Shown in pieces: positions 1 to 11,722 of a DNA stretch of 64,000 nucleotides. The stretch lies in the NCBI RefSeq assembly GCF_000003815.2, contig NC_049992.1, positions 6,143,918 through 6,207,917 of the forward strand. Reading direction: 5' to 3'. The notes below the pieces were generated by a model. The model saw only the letters and a program-made list of their open reading frames with translations. It had not been told where the DNA came from and did not search any database. The translations under genes were made by a program, and so were the position numbers. This DNA is from Branchiostoma floridae. Lineage: Eukaryota; Chordata; Leptocardii; Amphioxiformes; Branchiostomatidae. How positions within the stretch are numbered: position 1 is the stretch's first letter; each line of letters starts with the position of its first letter.

Positions 1-117
1 GGCGATCCTCGCAGTATTAAAGAACATATTTAGTTGTTATACATGTGTGGCGATCATGAGGTTGCGCTCAAATTGTATTCTACTCTGTTTTGTATATATA
101 GCCTGTATTTAATCACG

Positions 118-510
118 CTTCGGTGTAACACACAGGCTATTGTATTTGTACATCTGTATAGCCGTATAACCGCACTTTGGCGTAACACATCAGCTTCTGT
201 ATCTGTATAGCCGGTATAACCGCCCTTTGGCGTAACACATGAGCTTCTGTATCTGTATAGCCGGTATAACCGCCCTTCGGCGTAACACATCAGCTTCTGT
301 ATCTGTATAGCCGGTATAACCGCCCTTCGGCGTAACGCACCAGCTTCTGTATCTGTATAGCCGGTATAACCGCACTTCGGTGTAACACACCAGCTTCTGT
401 ATTTGTATCTGTATAGCCGTATAACCGCACTTCGGCGTAACAGTGACGTAAAGTTTTCTCTATATTTGTATCTGTATACTAGTAGCCGGTATAACCGCAC
501 TTTGGTGTAA
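118..510. repeat. 50-bp minisatellite
   Basis: About seven to eight head-to-tail copies of a 50-bp unit (for example starting at 181, 231 and 281), with the core 'ctgtatagccggtataacc'. Copies differ at a few positions and the outer ones are degenerate. Open frames that cross it (both strands) are by-products of the repeat. No gene is seen around it. Confidence 0.9.
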
Positions 511-969
511 CATGCATGTGTCTCAAGTTCTATAAAGTTCAAATAACTAATTATTTGATTGAGAGAACACCGAACATCGCTAACTATCTCTACCCAAACA
601 CGAAAACGGGGGCTCTGCAAACTTCCGCACGCAATATTTCCTTCCATGACACTCAGCAAAATATGACTCATGAACAAAAGTTAAGATATAAAAAATGAAA
701 TATAAACCTACCTCAAAGCCAAATGCGACTCCTTAAAAGACAAGTAGCGGCGGTCACTTCTGTACTGTTTCTGAAAATCTCAACGTGAGTCAACGTGTAC
801 TTAATTAATATTCCACCCTCGCGACATATGTACCCGCCATCGGAGATCCGTAATTGAAAAGATTCCCCGCAGACAAAGGTTTGAATCCTTTCATTTTGAT
901 CGGTGTTTACTTTCGTGTGGGTTTGCCTTGGCACAGGCTGTGGCGTCCTGGCTTATCGGCTCTTGAGCC

Positions 970-1258
970 ACTCCTTGCAACAATAGCTGAAACTAACGCA
1001 GTGGAAATGCCGATAATGTCCAAGTTAAATCCTTGCTCCATCTGTCGCGTTAGTGATTGGGGACTTGATAAGCTGATATTCACTGGTCGCGACTGGACTT
1101 ATCCTGTTGATCAGTAGAACTGATATCGACAGCGTTCGTGTGTGCAACAACTTTACTACAATGGCTGAAATCAGAACGTGGTGGAAGTGCTGGTATTGTC
1201 CAAGTTAAATACTTTCTCCAGCTGTTGCGTTATGATATTGGAACTTGATAATCAAAAG
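970..1258. repeat. Diverged direct duplication, two copies
   Basis: The segment near 975-1075 (core 'gtccaagttaaat', then 'ggggacttgata') recurs near 1150-1255 with substitutions and small indels. No convincing coding potential on either strand. Probably part of an old mobile element; no termini found. Confidence 0.55.
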
Positions 1259-1354
1259 GTCGACTCGACCTATTTTCTTATCAGTCCTAAGATATGAATG
1301 GCATCCGCCCGTGTACCAATTTTCGAGCGCTTCCTCCAAAGAAATTTGCGGCGT

Positions 1355-1525
1355 CGTGTGTGACCTAAGTGTTAGAGCGTGCGGCTCGGAATCCAAAGGT
1401 CCCGAGTTCGATACCTGCCGTGCCCCGACGTTGTGCCCTTGGGAAAGGCACTTTGTACGACTTTCCTCACTTCACCCAGGTGTGAAAATGGGTGCCTGAC
1501 TTCGGCCGGGGAGATAAAAAAAAAG
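1355..1525 (+). mobile_element. tRNA-derived SINE copy
   Basis: A tRNA-like B box ('ggtcccgagttcgatacc', about 1397-1414) is followed by 'cccttgggaaaggcactt' and a tail ending near 'gtgaaaatgggtgcctg'. The same body appears at 10085-10195 and, on both strands, at 6995-7155, so this is a dispersed SINE family. The tRNA part does not fold well enough to be a functional tRNA. Confidence 0.7.
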
Positions 1526-1970
1526 AAAACACTACATCCACCTTCTGTCTGTACTGTGCATGTGGCACTGTTGATATAAGTTACTAACTTGAGTGCAGTG
1601 CCACATTGTCTTTGTCTGTCCAAAGGCAAACAAAAAAACAAGGATATATGGCACAACTGTTTTTCATTCGCTATACTTTAGTGCTCCCATCCTCTTAAAT
1701 TCTGATAGCACCCAATTATGCCTTTTCAGACTCTTGGGTGAAAAAATAGCATCAATGTTAGCCTAGAAATTAAGCAGGCGTTGAAGAATTGAACACAGTT
1801 AAGGATAGTAACATGTCTAAATACGACATGTCCTTAAGCGAGTATTTTAATTATAATAATAGACCGCGGCTGTTTGCGCCAAACAGACCAATCGTTACCA
1901 ATCTTTTTGAAATGCAGAAAATTATCATTTTATTACTGTCTTCCCCTGCAAACTCCCTTTCATACCATAG

Positions 1971-2350
1971 ATTAATGCCTCGCCAACTGGCATGTTTGCT
2001 AACATGGGAATGAAGGGCCTCTTAGTAAGAAGAAGCTCAGCATCCTACAAGTACAACACACCCGTGTGCAGAAGAGAAATCAGGCCAATGTAGCAGTCTT
2101 GGTGCAATTATTTCACTATCCGCCAGGTGTCCCCACTAGACTGTCATTGCTGAATTTGCCCTAGATTCACGCCTCGCCAAGTTGCATGCTTTCCGCACAT
2201 AGATTTGTAGGCCTCTTCGTAAGAGGAAGCTCAACATCCTACAAGTACAACACCCTTGTGCAGTGGAGATATCAGGCCAATATCGCAGTCTTAGTGCAAT
2301 TATTTCACTGCCCGCCAGGTGTCCCCACTAGACTGTCATTGCTGAATTTA
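1971..2350. repeat. Tandem duplication of a 190-bp block
   Basis: Block 1 (about 1975-2155) and block 2 (about 2165-2348) share long stretches such as 'caggtgtccccactagactg', with roughly 85-90 percent identity by eye. No exon or repeat family recognised. The rest of 511-3206 holds nothing else identifiable apart from the SINE at 1355 and the microsatellite at 2462. Confidence 0.7.
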
Positions 2351-2461
2351 ACCTTTCGTGGTGTCAACTAAAGTTATGTGGCTCTCTGTTAATAACCATT
2401 ATAGCTGGTGTGGTTCTGAGTCTCTGTTCAAATGGAGTGCACAGCACACAACCTTTAAGCA

Positions 2462-2532
2462 TGCACACACACAGACACGCACACACTCTCTCTGACTCTC
2501 TCACACACACACACACACATTCGCACACACAT
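2462..2532. repeat. CA/CT microsatellite
   Basis: A run of CA dinucleotides interrupted by CT tracts. Simple sequence; the Cys/Val-rich open frame across it is an artefact. Confidence 0.9.
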
Positions 2533-3206
2533 TTTCACATAAAAATGGATTAAAAACAGAGACATATGCGTGTGTTTTGTTATTTTATTGCAGCATTCTC
2601 CAAGGGAACAGCTTTTCTTAGCTTTATGGTCATCCTCATGTAGACTGCAGTTGTTGTTACATGTTTCAAGCAATTCCATAGGGCAACAGATGGGGAACAG
2701 TTTCACATTGTTGTACTTATCACAAAGACACTACACAGAAATCTGTACTCTCTGCATGCTATTTTGTAGGTACATGTTTATGTGTGTTCGTGTATAAAAT
2801 GTTGTCTTCAGTTCTTGCATCTTTAGCTCTGACTTCTTTCTTATTCAAGCTCATTCATGGGTCAAAGTTGAACGCTTGTTCATAAGTACAACAAAGTTTG
2901 CAAGTACTCTTTGCTCACAATAACATGTGCAATGTATTGTATTGTGTGCAATATGTCAATGTTAGGGGCCCTGTCTGGACAGGCATTGAGCATAGTCAAA
3001 ACATAAACCGTTTACAGCTTAGGGGCCTCCACCTTTCACATATTACCCAACAATGCATCCCATTGAGCATGAGCAGTTAAAATCATGACCTGCTTATCAT
3101 GAAGATAAAAAAAAAACAATCTACAAATGAAGATGATCAGAAGCTAGAACAATACAAAAAGGGTGCTTTGTAAACAGAAACAAATAGACGAGGACCCCGT
3201 TTAGTG

Positions 3207-6200
3207 TTATTCTGCCTTTTCCTTGGTGTCTTCGCGGTGGTGTAAAAACACCAGGCTGAAGACGAAGAGTCCGAACATCATGGAGAAGGCACTGGCGTAG
3301 TACGGGTAGGCCGCCGCGATGAACCGCTCGTACTGGGTGTGGGTGAACGGGCGCACAGACACCTGAGGGAACAACAAAAATTCGGGAATGAGTAAAAATG
3401 GAATCAAGGGTCTTGAACTTTTTTCCAAACCAGTCGAACAAGAAAAAAAGGTTTTGTACCAAGCCCTAGTTTTGACCAATACATCTCAGCGTACCTGAGT
3501 AGTAGAGAAGAGGTGAGTGTAGCCTAGCCTGTTGTAGTCCACACGGTACTGGAACACTCCGTACACGTCGGGTAACTTGAACTCAGCCACAAACTTCCCT
3601 CCTGAAACACACAGGGAATAGACAGGTAAGGATACAAAAATGGTTGTGACAGAGAAGATAGATGCTATGTACAGTGTTTACAGGTTTGTTGTACCAGGAA
3701 AGTTCCCGTCTCTTTTCGACAGGCACTATGAACAGTGGCTTAACGTACCGTCTTAAGGATTGCAACCCTTTCCGGTAGTGTGTGTGTCGGGTGAGCAACA
3801 CAGCCGGGATCAAACTCACGGCTTCTAGTTCCAGAGACAGGGCCGCTAACCACTGGACTAAGCACACTACAGGTATTCATTATTGTTTACCCATGGCTCT
3901 TTAATTCATTCAAAAGTTTGTGAAACTTTTAAGTGTCAAGTTTCTACACTTAAAAATTTCACTGGTATTTCACTGGCCATTTTAGTTTAGTGAAGGAGTA
4001 GTTGGGTGCTGGATGGTTATTAAAACAGAAGTTTCCTAATAATAGAATATTCCTCAATCAGTCACTCTATGAAAGGCATAAATAAGTACCTTCCATTTTT
4101 TGATGGAAGAATATTCTATTATCTCCATTCATACATGACCAATAAACATCTTGAACAAAATGTGAAGAGTTGCAGAAGAGAGGTCACTGTAAAATATAGG
4201 GGAGTGCCACTCCGAATATATCGCCATGTACAATAAGCGACGAACCCCGACCTTTGCGTTGCATGGTGGTGCGCACGAACGGGTCGATCCGCACAAACTC
4301 CAGCTGGACATCGGTGGCATCAAACGGGACCCACTTCCCGTTCACCAGCTGCTCAATCACAATACTGTACACCTGTGGGTGGAGATGGGACAATCATTAT
4401 TAACAATCATCATAAACAATTATCAGAAACTAAAACCATCAACAATCATCATAAACAATCATCATAAACTAAAACCATCAACAATCATCATAAACAATCA
4501 TCATAAACTAAAACCATCAACAATCATCATAAACAATCATCATAAACTAAAACCATCAACAATCATCATAAACAATCATCATAAACTAAAACAATCAACA
4601 ATCATCATAAACAATCATCATAAACTAAGACCATCATCATCATAAACAATTATCATAAACGAAAACCATCAACAATCATCATAAACAATCATCATAAATT
4701 AAAACCATCAACAATCATCATAAACTAAAACCATCAACAATCATCATAAACAATTATCATAAACTTGTTTGGTTTATATAAAATCACAGAACCCACTAAT
4801 CATTAAAAATGTGGGACTTTTCATCAGCCACTGCCTCCAAAGAAGAAGTCAAACCTCGCAGTCAAGTATGTAGAATCATAAGACAGCTGTATAGAATAGA
4901 TACCTGTTACTTTGTTACTATCTGTACCCTTGCAATTAGCCTACGGGTATGAATTTGCAAATAAACAAATACAAATATACAGCTGTTCCTTTCTAGCCTG
5001 GTATCCAGCCGTACTATAGCAGTCTCTTCTGTGTAATCATGGGGAGGACAGAAAAGACTCAGGAGCTATAATATGGCTAACCTGACCTGAATTCGCAGCC
5101 CTAAATTTGCCATAAAAAGTTTCAACTGTGCCTTTGTCATATAGAATTCTGATCAAAGATTTTCAAGAGACTATGTACATGTACAAAATGTACTTAGCTT
5201 ACCGGTATCTTGACCTCAGGATATTATGTGTCTTTGTCACATGAAATTTTGATCCATGATCTCAAGAAACTACATGTATGATTAAGACATACATGTATAT
5301 AGACATCAGGATATATACGTTGTGGTGCCTTCCTTTTAACAGCTCTCATAGTTTATAATAGTATATAACAGAGAAAAAAACATGTATGGACCGTACCACT
5401 TCCTCCATGACGGTGTAAGCTGTGGGGGGTTCTTGTTCCCCCTTGCGGTGATGGCTGACCACCCCCCCACGCAGCACACCCTCCTCCTTAAACACCCAGC
5501 GAGACAGCGCCAGGGCGAATGCCTCGTTACCGGACTTGTCGTGCCTGAGGAAAGAACAACAAACCGTTCAATTTATTCATCAACTTCACAAGGAGGTGCA
5601 TATCGTTACCCGGCTTGCAGGGCTCTAGTCAGCTCGACATTTTTTTTGTCAGCCAATTCCCATTGTCGCGAAAACACTTTTCCAGAAGTTAGCGAGACTG
5701 AACTGAGACCTTGAAAAACGGGTTTTAATGAGATTATCGTATGCGAAAGGGCACCAACACACATTGTCAACAATCATAACAATAGCAAAACAAACAGTGT
5801 GTGGCTTTTACAGCCGTGGACGACGCCCCCAAGCAGCCTGTAGCTTCCACCAAGGAGCTTTTATCAGATTTTTGTCCGTCAAAGTTGACGGATTGGTTTT
5901 AAAATTTTTCCGTCACACGCAGCAAATTTCCGTCAATTGACGGAAAAACAGACGCTGGCTAGAGCCCTGCCGGCTTGTCATGCCTGAGAAAATAACAACA
6001 AACAATTCATTTCATCTATCAGTGTAACGAGATGCATTTCACCTGTTGGTGTTTTAAAAAGATTTTTGGGAGCCGAACCTTGGCATCATCTGGGTTGTAG
6101 TTTACTCCAAAGTAGGCAGAGGGTGTTTCGGGTGTTAGAATGCCTATTTGAATGATTGTTTGAACCAATTCCTTAATTTGCTCATGTGTAGGGACTACTA

Positions 6201-9200
6201 GTAATCAGTGCCCTCGTCAAAAATTTGGATGATTCCAGGCGTTAGAGATGTCAAGGTTCCCAGACAGAATAGCACAGATGCGACTGTATATATGTATATT
6301 AAAAGTCGGAGAGATCTACTATCCGGATGATAGCTAGGCTAGGGCAAACCCCAACATAAAACAACATTATGATAAGTCTGCAATACAAACTTTACAGAGC
6401 ACATGAGATGAGATTGCAAAGAGGTCAAGACAAAAGTAGGGAATATAAAATGATGCCGAATGTTTCACTACTATGATATCAAATGTTTGAAAAAAGATCC
6501 TTACTTCTGTGCCCCGGCCAGTGCCTTCTGTACAGAGGCAGTAAAGAACTCATCACTGAAGAGCTCCAGAGAACCAGTGAACACCACACGGGCGTTGTTC
6601 CTAGCCTGGAGTGCAGCCACCAGAAGGGTGTTCTTCCCTACAGCATGTGGGTACTGGAAGGTTGGAAACAAACACTGTTAACTAGAGCTCCAGAGACCCA
6701 GTGAACACCGCTCGGGCGTTGTTCCTAGCCTGGAGCGCAGCCACCAGAAGGGTGTTCTTCCCTACAGCATGTGGGTACTGGAAGGTTGGAAACAAACACT
6801 GTTAACTAGAGCTCCAGAGACCCAGTGAACACGACACGGGCGTTCTTCCCTACAGCATGTGGGTACTGAAAAAAAAATTATGGTTTTTAGTGGCAAATGT
6901 TGCCACATGCGCGTACATGTGGACATTGGCTCACCAAATACGTGTGTTTTGGGTACACTTTTGACAGATTAGCCATGAGAGTCTCAGTGGGCGTCACTCT
7001 ACCGTCAGGGACAGTGATGTGAGGTGCCTTTCCCAAGGGCACAATCCTGGGGGCAGGGCAAGTATCAAACCTGAGGCATGTAGATGATTCTAAGCCCAAC
7101 ACCCTTGGGAAAGGCACATCACACCTATTTCCTCACTTGACGCAGGTAAAAATGAGTACATAGCTTCAGCTAATTTTGACTTTAGGGACAGCACTTTAAT
7201 GCGATTGAAAGCAAGAGGCCTTATTACTACATTAGATTAGTCTTCTTTTCAGAAACCTTTTATCATGTACTGATGAAGATGACAGACAAGTTGTTGTAAT
7301 GTCTGCAGTAGAATAAAAGAGGGTTGTGTACCGAAGAAGACTATGGTCAACTGATTTACCTTCCTGATGAAACTATACAAACGTATATTGCTGAAGGTCC
7401 TGTTTTTGAGGAGAGAAACGTCTCTTGCACATTTAAGAACCCACCGCATTTATTGAAAAGGGTAGGGGTCCTTTCTGGTGTGAGTGGATCAAACCTTACA
7501 TTTGGACTTACACAGCTTTTACACAGTACATACAAAACTGGTGTGTTATGACTTGAGGCTGTTTACCAGGTATACAAAACAAACAAACAGAAAGAAAACA
7601 TACCTCAGACACTTTCTCATCAGGGTAGAAGGAGTAGGAAGTGGAGGATCCAGTCAGGACATCCAGCACAAGAGGGTTGTCTGTGTCTGCTACCATGCTG
7701 GAATATACAAGAAGCCACATGGGTATACTCAAGGCTGTTTGTCAATGCTGTAGACCGTACTAACGTATTTTATGGAGACAGAGGTTTTAACTCCAAACAC
7801 TCAAGAGTTACTGGTACAAAAGCATTTACTGATAAACATAGATTTAATTATGTTCCCGTGACAACCTACCCCTTACACTGGATTTCTGGGAAGACTTTCT
7901 CTAGCAATGAAATGGACATCACAAAAATTACAGCATATTGGGTAGATTAATTCAATAAAGCTCAAGCCAACACTTTCTACCATTTTGTGCCTTTACTAAA
8001 ACTGGACAGCACTGGGGACCTTTGGTTTGACATCTTATTGTTACATGAATTCTAAGAACTGGAGGGTCTAGGAACAGTTATGTTATACTTGGTAACAGAA
8101 AGATATCACTTACCCGACCCCCCTGAAGAGAATGGGTGTGTCCCGTTTGGTTCCCACGATGTTCTTAACGTCAATCAGGTTTTCTGGGTCGGCAACAATC
8201 AGGGTGTGCTGGCAACAACAAGTAACATAAGAACATGATGCACATGTACTACTGAACAGCCTAGTGGTGCATAAAAGAAAATGAATAGACAGTTGCAAGT
8301 TGAACATCAGTTTCAATATCAACGTAAATTCACAAATTTTTGCGGAGACTTAATTTTGAAATTAAGATGGATTGTACATGTTTGTTTTGGCAAGTGGGTG
8401 AAGTCAATGCACTTCATTTTGCCCTTTTGGGATGGAAGATGTAATACAGATCATTGCCATTATCTATAGTATAAAAAGGAGGGCCTATATACTCATTTCT
8501 GTAAGGCAAAGGCTGCCTGATTTTGTTTAAATAATTTGTAGGGGAATCTGTCTTATTCACATTCTACGGTGCGGTCAAATTTCTTGGTATTGCTTTCCTT
8601 GATTTTGACGTAATACACGGGGATCATCTAGAATCAGCTTTAACTGTTGTGCAGTCCCTCAACAAGTGACCACTGCATGTCTGCAACACTTGTTTGTTAC
8701 ACTAGGAGGCAATACAAAAACACAGACAGATGTTAAGGTACATGTAGTACAGGTGTGTGTCTATGTTTACCTGTCCCTCGTCAGCCAGGTCATAGTTCAG
8801 GTGATCGATCACTGCCGTCTTCTCCTCATCAAACTCCACGCCACACTCACTGGCCAGCTCACGGATTGGCTCACCTGAAATACATGAGCAAATATATATC
8901 TCACATATCTTTTTCTGTGTTAGCCATTACCTTAGTATGGTTTGCGTGCATCTTCAGTGACGCTAAAGAATAGTGATGGATGTCACTGGAAGCGTCCGGA
9001 AGAAATCTTTGTCTTATATGTTGTAGACATTAAATCGTCTTTAATTAAGCCTAAATTTACCTGACGAAATAGTTTGTACAATTTAAAGCCAACAATCAAA
9101 TGAGAAAAGAAATATCCAAACATGTATATCCTTTTACTCATGTACATTTGAAAATCTTTAGAAGAGCAGATACAGGGTTGATAGTCCACTACTTAAGGTT

Positions 9201-11146
9201 ATGCGAGTAATTTCCTCTTGGTGCAAGTAACTTTTGGCTTAACTTGCACCAGTGCATGTCTACCCATAATTGTATTTGAAGCCCTGGACTTCCTCTCAGA
9301 CTTTGTTTCCATGTTAATATTCCAATCTACTAGCATTACTTTTTTTAGGTCCAAGAAATCAAATTGATGCGGTCTTACATGTATCTATTTTTCAGGTAAG
9401 TAAACGGCTTGAGTAAGGACGTGCAAATCCCTCCTTCACCTTAAAAAGTCAGGTACAGGCTAGGCAGATGGCGAGTAATAACTGTCTGCCTACCATTGTC
9501 TTCCGAGACAGACGGATGCCAACAACAACAAAAACTGCTTGAGATAAGAAGAAATACTTACCAATCTCAGAGCTTGCGGCTACCAGGATGTTTCCACCTC
9601 CATCGATGAACTCTGTCAGAGCACTGGTGTCCAAGTTACCTCCAAATTCTGGGGAAAAAAACACATACACACATGTTGACTGTGATAAAGACATTTGCAA
9701 ACTAGAAATCTTGAAATGTTTATTTTCGCAGTTCTTGGAATGACCTCCCTGAGTCCCAGTCATGAATATGCATTTCCTGTACTACACGTACTGTACAGTA
9801 CGATGCACCGTAAATTAAAGTTAAACACCACAGAAAACCTCAGTGATATGTAAGCATTTAAGGAACATGAAAAAAATCGAACCTTCCACTGATGGAGCGA
9901 AGATGATGAGGTGTTCGAAGAGGAACTCTCCGTACTTGATGAGAGCAAGGCTTGAGTCGTCAGCAGTCTTGAAGGTCAGGTCGAAGCCTCGGTCTGAAAC
10001 AATGAGGAATTTCAAAAATTATACAGCCACGAGTGTGAACCTCCCTGCAATATAATATTTGGCAGTACGTTTGACTCAGGCCCAGAAGGTCCGGAGTTCA
10101 AACCCCGCCATGTCACCGATCTTGTGCCCTTGGGAAAGGCACTTTACACAACTTTTCTCACTTCACTCAAGTTAAAAATGAGTATATAGGCTACAAAAGT
10201 CTGCAGCAAGTTGAAGTTGGTAGCCTCAAAACAAAAGAAAGATCATGCTGGCAACCTTGGTTGTGCAAAAATTGTAAAATCTGCATTGTCTATAATAATA
10301 TATCTTTAACCTGGAAGCCTTAGGCTTAGGTCTCAGTTGCCAACCTGGGGCCCGGCCACGTACATGTAGCTTTCAGAAACGAAAAATATGATATAACAAG
10401 GCAACTAAACATACAGAACATAAGCAAAATTAGTCATTAGCATAATTTGTGCATTTATAATACTGTAAATGCAGAAATGTTCGCGGTGGATTAATGTTCG
10501 CGGTTTTTGCGGGGGTCGCTTAACCGTGAATTTAAAACCACTGCGAACATTTTTCCATAACAGTTTAGAGACTGCAGTGCATGGTGCTACCGCGAAATTA
10601 AAACCACCGCGAAAAGTCCATTTTCCCGCTACAGCGAAATTAAATCCCCGCGAACTTGAATTCATTTACAGTATTTTCTTCGTTTCCGCAAACATCCCGG
10701 CCGGGCCCCGGTTCTGAAAAATTTTGGATGGGACCGAAGTCTTACACTTACAGCGACTACTGACAAGCTCCTCGGCTCTAGTGCAAGGCCAAAATGCTTC
10801 CAAGGGAAAAAGACCCAGAAAATTGTTTGGGGCATGTTGGTCCTGGAGCCAAGGAGCATGCAGGTTTGAAACGAACCTGGACAAAGTCCTACTTCAGGCT
10901 ACACCAAAATTTGTGCATACTACTATTACTAGTACGTGGTGCCCCTCCCCACACGAGGAGCACCAGAATGTACACGCCTCCTGGGAACAAGTCACACCAT
11001 CTTCAAGACTTCTTACCTGCCAGAGACTTAAAGAAAACGGAGTGGGACTCCTTGATGGCCAGGTTGTCCAGCAGAACGAGTGTCCGCCCGCCTGCATGGA
11101 CGCCGACAAGAGCCGCCAACAGAACAATCAGCACACGGGAAGCCAT
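3207..11146 (-). CDS. DDOST: Oligosaccharyltransferase 48-kDa subunit (OST48), 11 exons
   Basis: Non-catalytic subunit of the ER oligosaccharyltransferase, which moves the preassembled glycan from dolichol to asparagine on nascent proteins. Exons: 11146-11017, 9993-9883, 9648-9562, 8874-8771, 8208-8114, 7697-7604, 6653-6505, 5544-5397, 4372-4252, 3601-3495, 3362-3207. All joins are GT-AG and in phase, giving 433 residues, near the family's usual length. Residues 1-18 are a signal peptide ([18 protein letters not shown]), followed by RTLVLLDNL. The luminal part has recognisable family blocks ([56 protein letters not shown], the last across 22 residues in exon 9). A single membrane helix lies near residues 403-422 and a short lysine-rich tail ends in KEKAE. 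The start is the only ATG that gives a signal peptide. Exons 7 and 8 have partial tandem copies in the adjacent introns. No nearby polyadenylation signal was pinned down. Confidence 0.96.
3690..3872 (-). mobile_element. tRNA-derived SINE in DDOST intron 9
   Basis: On the minus strand, 'tagtccagtggttagcgg' resembles a tRNA A box and 'gtgagtttgatcccggc' a B box, with tRNA-like spacing. An unrelated body follows to about 3690. It lies between DDOST exons 9 and 10. The spacing and trailing body argue for a SINE and not a working tRNA gene. Confidence 0.7.
4388..4768. repeat. 38-bp minisatellite in DDOST intron 8
   Basis: About ten copies of a 38-bp unit made of 'aaaccatcaacaatcatc' plus 'ataaacaatcatcataaact', starting only about 15 bp upstream (in gene sense) of the exon 9 acceptor. 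The Asn/His/Ile-rich open frame on the plus strand is a repeat artefact. Confidence 0.9.
5618..5969. mobile_element. hAT-type miniature element with 8-bp target duplication
   Basis: Inverted ends CAGGGCTCTAGTCAGC (5618) and GCTGGCTAGAGCCCTG (to 5969) are flanked by the perfect 8-bp direct repeat CCGGCTTG (5610-5617 and 5970-5977). The CAGGG terminus and 8-bp duplication are hAT hallmarks. At 352 bp it has no transposase. It sits in DDOST intron 7, inside a second copy of the exon 8 junction. Confidence 0.88.
5970..6045 (-). pseudogene. Partial duplicate of the DDOST exon 8 acceptor junction
   Basis: The sequence 'cttgtcatgcctgag' and the following 'aacaacaaac' and 'gagatgca' repeat, with changes, the exon 8 start and adjoining intron at 5530-5608 ('cttgtcgtgcctgagg', 'gaggtgca'). 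Only about 15 bases are exon-derived. The original and the copy were tandem before the hAT element at 5618-5969 landed between them. Confidence 0.65.
6561..6868 (-). repeat. 124-bp tandem copies of DDOST exon 7 and its acceptor
   Basis: The word 'gagctccagag' begins at 6561 (real exon), 6685 and 6809, an exact 124-bp period. Each unit holds the first two thirds of exon 7 (starting Y-P-H-A-V-G-K-N), the acceptor CAG and some upstream intron. The second unit is nearly intact. The third has lost about 48 bp inside the exon-like part. Neither extra copy has a splice donor, so both look like pseudo-exons. In gene sense the copies precede the real exon, so their acceptors would be met first by the spliceosome. 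Confidence 0.88.
6995..7155. mobile_element. Two SINE bodies in opposite orientation
   Basis: The SINE body 'cccttgggaaaggcac' occurs once on the minus strand (around 7023-7042) and once on the plus strand (around 7102-7122, followed by 'cctcacttgacgcagg'). They belong to the same family as 1355-1525 and 10085-10195. Confidence 0.65.
7395..7600. repeat. Dispersed repeat, 'aagaacccacc' family
   Basis: Shares 'tttgaggagag', 'aagaacccacc', 'gtgagtggatcaaa' and 'aaactggtgtgtt' in the same order with 17690-17880. Related shorter pieces lie at 30035-30145 and 41810-41895 in the opposite sense. Non-coding; probably an old non-autonomous element. Confidence 0.6.
10085..10195 (+). mobile_element. tRNA-derived SINE copy in DDOST intron 1
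   Basis: B-box-like 'ggtccggagttcaaacccc' is followed by 'cccttgggaaaggcacttta' and 'cttcactcaagttaaaaatg'. Same family and orientation as 1355-1525. Confidence 0.7.
10463..10671. mobile_element. MITE with CTGTAAATG ends
   Basis: Inverted ends CTGTAAATG (10463) and CATTTACAG (to 10671). The inside is made of short inverted motifs such as 'aaaccaccgcgaa'. A second copy of the family, with the same ends, is at 24141-24338. It is itself flanked by an inverted pair ('cttaggtctcagttgcc' near 10326 and its diverged complement near 10730), so it seems nested in a larger element. Confidence 0.7.
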
Positions 11147-11722
11147 GTTGGAGAGAGAAGAACGAGACTGTTCACAGCGGAATGATACAGCAAGTATTAT
11201 TCCTTTTTGATGCAAAATACATTAATAGAAATATCTTATAAAGTTTTAAAAAATATTTCAAATCTCGTAAAATTGTATATTTTACTGTATATTGTCATTA
11301 AATGTGTTTGAAAATGGACAACATGTTTGGACTACTTTTTCAAAGCGTCGATATACAACCAGCTGGAGCCGCATCACAGCGTGCAACGTGGCTAAGGTTC
11401 AAAGGTTATCATTAATAAGTTGATAAGTTACCAAGAAAAACAGTCATTATTTTCAATAACTTCATCAATACCTTTATTTAAATTTCATCTACTTCCATTA
11501 ATTTAATTTCGCACACGTTATATAATTTGTAAAGTTAGTGACATCGATTTTAAAGTAAAAAGGTTCAAAGTTGAAAGTTGAAGCCTAACCATGATGTCAT
11601 GACCATCATACCTTGCGGTGGTCGGAGGAGGTCGTCCTTTGACATTTGTGGGGGCAAATATTTAGTATTCGGAAGATTTCCCGGGATTTTCGTTGTTTAT
11701 TCGATGGTTTAAGGAAGTGACC
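11147..11722. promoter_or_regulatory. Probable bidirectional promoter, DDOST / TPR gene
   Basis: The start codons of DDOST (-) and the TPR gene (+) face away from each other with 576 bp between them. This stretch has no exon and is AT-rich in its middle. Both starts sit in ATGGC contexts ('caacatggctt' and 'gaccatggcggg') that resemble the initiator motif bound by YY1. No TATA box stands out. Transcription start sites cannot be read from sequence. Confidence 0.6.

Noticed and set aside
4226-4645. 139-residue Asn/His/Ile-rich plus-strand frame
   Set aside because: Antisense to DDOST exon 9, then the 38-bp minisatellite.
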